IMG/VR virus record: IMGVR_UViG_3300045003_000045
Coordinates: 1 to 30,281 of that record
Length of the DNA: 30,281 nt
Reading direction: 5' to 3' (one strand)
Source of the DNA: a virus
A program made the position numbers and the translations under genes. The notes below the pieces were generated by a model. It made no database searches, was not told where the DNA came from, and saw only the letters and a list, made by a program, of their open reading frames with translations. Numbering within the stretch: position 1 is the stretch's first letter; each line of letters starts with the position of its first letter. Below, piece by piece: positions 27,849 through 30,281 of the stretch.

Positions 27849-30281
27849 ATGTCAAAAAGAATTGTTTTCACCACCAAAACACCGAATGATCAGGGCGGCA
27901 TTATACCGGACGATGTTATCGACTTTACCCGGTTCAACAAGAACCCGGTAGTGTTGAAAGAACACCGGTGGAGTGATGACCCGATCGGTCTTTGGACGGA
28001 TATAAAAAAGGAAAGTGAAGGCTGGTCAGGTGTACCCGTGTTTCACGGATTGACAGAGGAAAGTAAAACTACCAAAGCTCTTTATGAAGGCGGTTTCCTG
28101 CGTGCAGCCAGCATCGGAGGTGAAGCCATTTGGAAAACGAACTCAGCAGGTCAATATGCGCTCGATAAAAATGGCCTGCGCGTCTGCGATAAATTCTACC
28201 TGTATGAAATTTCAATTGTAACCCTGCCCAGCAATGAAGATGCAGTGCAGACCGACCCGGTTGAGTTACATGCAAAGATCTACGAGCCGGGCGAAATCGA
28301 GAATATCAACAAATCCATTACTACACTCAGTTCAAAATTCTATACAAACACTATGGCAAAAGATAACGCCACAAATGAAACAGGTACACAGCAAACTGTG
28401 ACCGAACCGGCCGCAAAGCCGGTAAATGAGCCTGGTGAAAAAACTACGCTCAGTACCGATGGCCCCGGCCTACCCAAATGGCTGAAAGAAATTATCGGCC
28501 TCGGTGGAGTAATCAAGTTTGGCGCTGATAAGAACGCTGCCGCACCCGCTCCCAAAGACGAACCTGTATCAACAACTACAGATAAAGATATCGCCAATCC
28601 TCAGCCTAAACCTACCGGTCTTTCTGTTGAAAAAGCGAAAGAGAAAGCCGAGAAGGCCAAAGAAAAAGCTGAAAAAGCTCAAAAGAAAGCTGAGGAAGCA
28701 AAGAAAAAAGCCGATGCAGAAGATGCTACGGACGAACTGAAGTCTGAATATGAGACTTGCATGGAAGACGCTGAAAAAGCCCTGAAAGAAGCTGAAGAAG
28801 CCGAAGCCGCTTACGAAAAAGCGAAAAAAGCTGAAGACGATGATGACGACGACGAAGACGACAAAGAAAAGGCAAAAGAAAAAAGCAAAAATTCCGCAAT
28901 GAAACCCCAAAGGAAAACCTTAGCCGAACTTCAGGCAGAACAGGTTAAACTGGCCGCCAAACCACAGACAAAAGTAGTAAGCGCAGGAAACGGCAAAACC
29001 TTCAGCCAGCTTGCCAGCGATAAAGGTGAAGGCCGCGCAATCCTCAACCGTGTAATGACCCGCGATGCCGGTGAAAAACAAATTGGCGATTACGCAGTCG
29101 TGTTAAATGCTATCCTGGCCGATACAAAATATGCAGCCCTGCATGAAAAAATGCGCCTGCATATCAATGTAACGGAAGGTCAACTCGCTTCTTACCGGGA
29201 AAACATAGGTGCCCGTGGTGCAGGTCTTTCCATCAAAGATTTGTCTGCGCAATTCAACGCTGGCCAAATCGAAATATGGGACCGTACCACCAACTCAATG
29301 AAGCAGATCACTACATTATCATCTACTGATAATGCGCTCGCTTCACCCGCGCTGAACACTATTGAATGGTTGCCGCTCGCAATCTTCAAACTGTTCCCGA
29401 CTACATCGTGGAAAAACGAAATTCCGATTTTCAGCGCGCAGATTACTGGTGCCAATACTGGTATTATCTGGGCAAACATAGCCGCTGATCCTACCATCTA
29501 CAAAGGTAATCAGCCAAGCAGCCCCAGTGATTACACATACAGCGATACAGCGGTAGCGTTGTCACTCACTCCTTATTGGTTACAACCGATGAGATGGACA
29601 CCGCTGACCATGCATCAGCTCCGGTATGATCAAATGGGTACAGGTTGGGCACAGGCTTTCTCGAAACTGAACGCCACTATCGATGATAACCTGCTCTACA
29701 CGCTGGCTGCAGCGGTACCTGCCGGTTCTATCATCCTGACCAGCGGTATCAGCGGTAATAATGCCACGGCTACCATCTTCAATATCTCAGGCTCGAATGA
29801 CCCGAACGCGTTCTACTGGAATCCTTCATTTACAGGAAACCTGAAAGCACCGGTATTGAACGATATCATTACGCTGGAGCAGCTTTACAACAAACAAAAC
29901 TTTGAACTGGAATCGGAGCGCCCTTACCTGGTAATGGACCCCACTATGGAAGCCATCATCAGCAAAGACCCCGAAACCAAATCATTGTTAACTCGCTGGG
30001 TAAATGCCGATGGTGCTGATCTGTTGAAGTTCAAACACACTGTACTGAACCAGCGTTCACGTGTAGCTGTGTATGATCCGGCCACCGCTCAGGTAAAAGA
30101 CATCAACAGCGTAATTCCTGCGACATCAGTTTCTGGTTGTGTAGGCTTCATTCCTTCACAGATAGGTATGGGTCTGGGCATGCTGGATGTGTTCATGATT
30201 CAGGACCCAACGAACTACGGTTACAAAATGTCCGCCGACCTGCGTATGGGTATAGCACCTTTACGTGCTGATGGTACCGGT
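27849..30281 (+). CDS. fused prohead protease, scaffold and major capsid protein (3' end outside window)
   Basis: One frame without a stop from ATG 27849 to the window end (811 codons, partial). Residues 1-135 are an HK97-type prohead protease: H39 in 'KEHRWSDDPIGLW', S88 in 'FLRAASIGGEAIW' and E120 in 'YEISIVTLPSNEDA' are the likely catalytic residues. Residues about 250-330 are a repetitive Lys/Glu/Ala coiled coil ('EKAKEKAEKAKEKAEKAQKK') and then an acidic run (about 331-338), a scaffold-like part. From about 351 the sequence 'MKPQRKTLAELQAEQV' leads into a long globular domain with 'TPYWLQPMRWTP' that reads as a major capsid protein. Internal ATGs at 28353 and 28899 could give shorter products, as in Mu gpI/gpZ. 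Self-cleavage is expected. Confidence 0.8.
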   Translation, partial: MSKRIVFTTKTPNDQGGIIPDDVIDFTRFNKNPVVLKEHRWSDDPIGLWTDIKKESEGWSGVPVFHGLTEESKTTKALYEGGFLRAASIGGEAIWKTNSAGQYALDKNGLRVCDKFYLYEISIVTLPSNEDAVQTDPVELHAKIYEPGEIENINKSITTLSSKFYTNTMAKDNATNETGTQQTVTEPAAKPVNEPGEKTTLSTDGPGLPKWLKEIIGLGGVIKFGADKNAAAPAPKDEPVSTTTDKDIANPQPKPTGLSVEKAKEKAEKAKEKAEKAQKKAEEAKKKADAEDATDELKSEYETCMEDAEKALKEAEEAEAAYEKAKKAEDDDDDDEDDKEKAKEKSKNSAMKPQRKTLAELQAEQVKLAAKPQTKVVSAGNGKTFSQLASDKGEGRAILNRVMTRDAGEKQIGDYAVVLNAILADTKYAALHEKMRLHINVTEGQLASYRENIGARGAGLSIKDLSAQFNAGQIEIWDRTTNSMKQITTLSSTDNALASPALNTIEWLPLAIFKLFPTTSWKNEIPIFSAQITGANTGIIWANIAADPTIYKGNQPSSPSDYTYSDTAVALSLTPYWLQPMRWTPLTMHQLRYDQMGTGWAQAFSKLNATIDDNLLYTLAAAVPAGSIILTSGISGNNATATIFNISGSNDPNAFYWNPSFTGNLKAPVLNDIITLEQLYNKQNFELESERPYLVMDPTMEAIISKDPETKSLLTRWVNADGADLLKFKHTVLNQRSRVAVYDPATAQVKDINSVIPATSVSGCVGFIPSQIGMGLGMLDVFMIQDPTNYGYKMSADLRMGIAPLRADGTG

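Noticed and set aside
28569-28910. Phe-rich minus-strand ORF of 113 residues
   Set aside because: Antisense of the Lys/Glu coiled coil in the capsid fusion gene; composition is an artefact of AAA/GAA codons.
1-30281. CRISPR arrays, insertion sequences, lysis genes
   Set aside because: No regularly spaced repeats, transposase-like frames or recognisable endolysin/holin were seen; lysis genes are probably beyond the window.

Overview
The window is the left end and most of the early, middle and head-gene part of a temperate double-stranded DNA phage integrated in a Bacteroidetes chromosome. A Bacteroidetes host is inferred from TAnnTTTG-type -7 promoter elements, weak Shine-Dalgarno use, and several small protein families typical of prophages in that phylum (for example the 'ELRIGN...HQLQNLYxxLTGEEL' proteins). 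I cannot name the genus from the sequence. At 30-77 lies the 3' part of a tRNA-Gly(CCC) gene with no 5' half, which looks like the prophage attachment site; bases 1-29 would be host flank. No integrase is seen, so it is probably at the other end, outside the window.

Layout. 258-1103 (minus) is a membrane-anchored zinc-ribbon protein in the usual position of a lysogenic-conversion gene. 1104-1737 has no gene but holds a striking, fully nested five-stem hairpin with a promoter-like box before it and a T-run after it, probably a ~180-nt RNA. 1738-2609 is the lysis/lysogeny switch: a CI-like repressor and a divergent Cro-like protein around an operator-like repeat region. 2676-6284 carries small early genes, an HNH endonuclease, and a run of intergenic GC-rich hairpins. 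6318-13023 is the DNA module: RecA/Sak4-like ATPase, NinB-like, NinG/Rap-like nuclease, C5 and DPPY methyltransferases, DUF1376-like replication initiator, DnaC-like loader and VRR-NUC nuclease. 13020-18145 is a tightly overlapped accessory operon that includes a possible sliding-clamp-like protein, a YopX-like protein and a DUF1643 protein. 18186-18821 holds two DNA-binding regulators just before the late genes.

From 18851 on the order is Mu-like: terminase small and large subunits, a gp36-like protein, a Mu gp29-like portal, a MuF protein, a gpG-like protein and, after a reversed three-gene cassette (26868-27756), one very long ORF that joins prohead protease, coiled-coil scaffold and major capsid protein and runs off the window.

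Three observations stand out. (1) The portal and MuF genes meet at a run of ten A's followed by a 7-bp stem-loop at -1-frameshift spacing, and the MuF frame is open upstream with no usual start codon, so a portal-MuF fusion of about 897 residues is predicted; MuF also ends in a toxin-like nuclease candidate domain. (2) A 14-bp motif GCTAAA-N3-TTTAG occurs exactly four times that I can find, each shortly upstream of a start codon, three of them before head gene blocks, which suggests a phage late regulon operator. (3) The nested-hairpin RNA at about 1461-1641 is not one I recognise.
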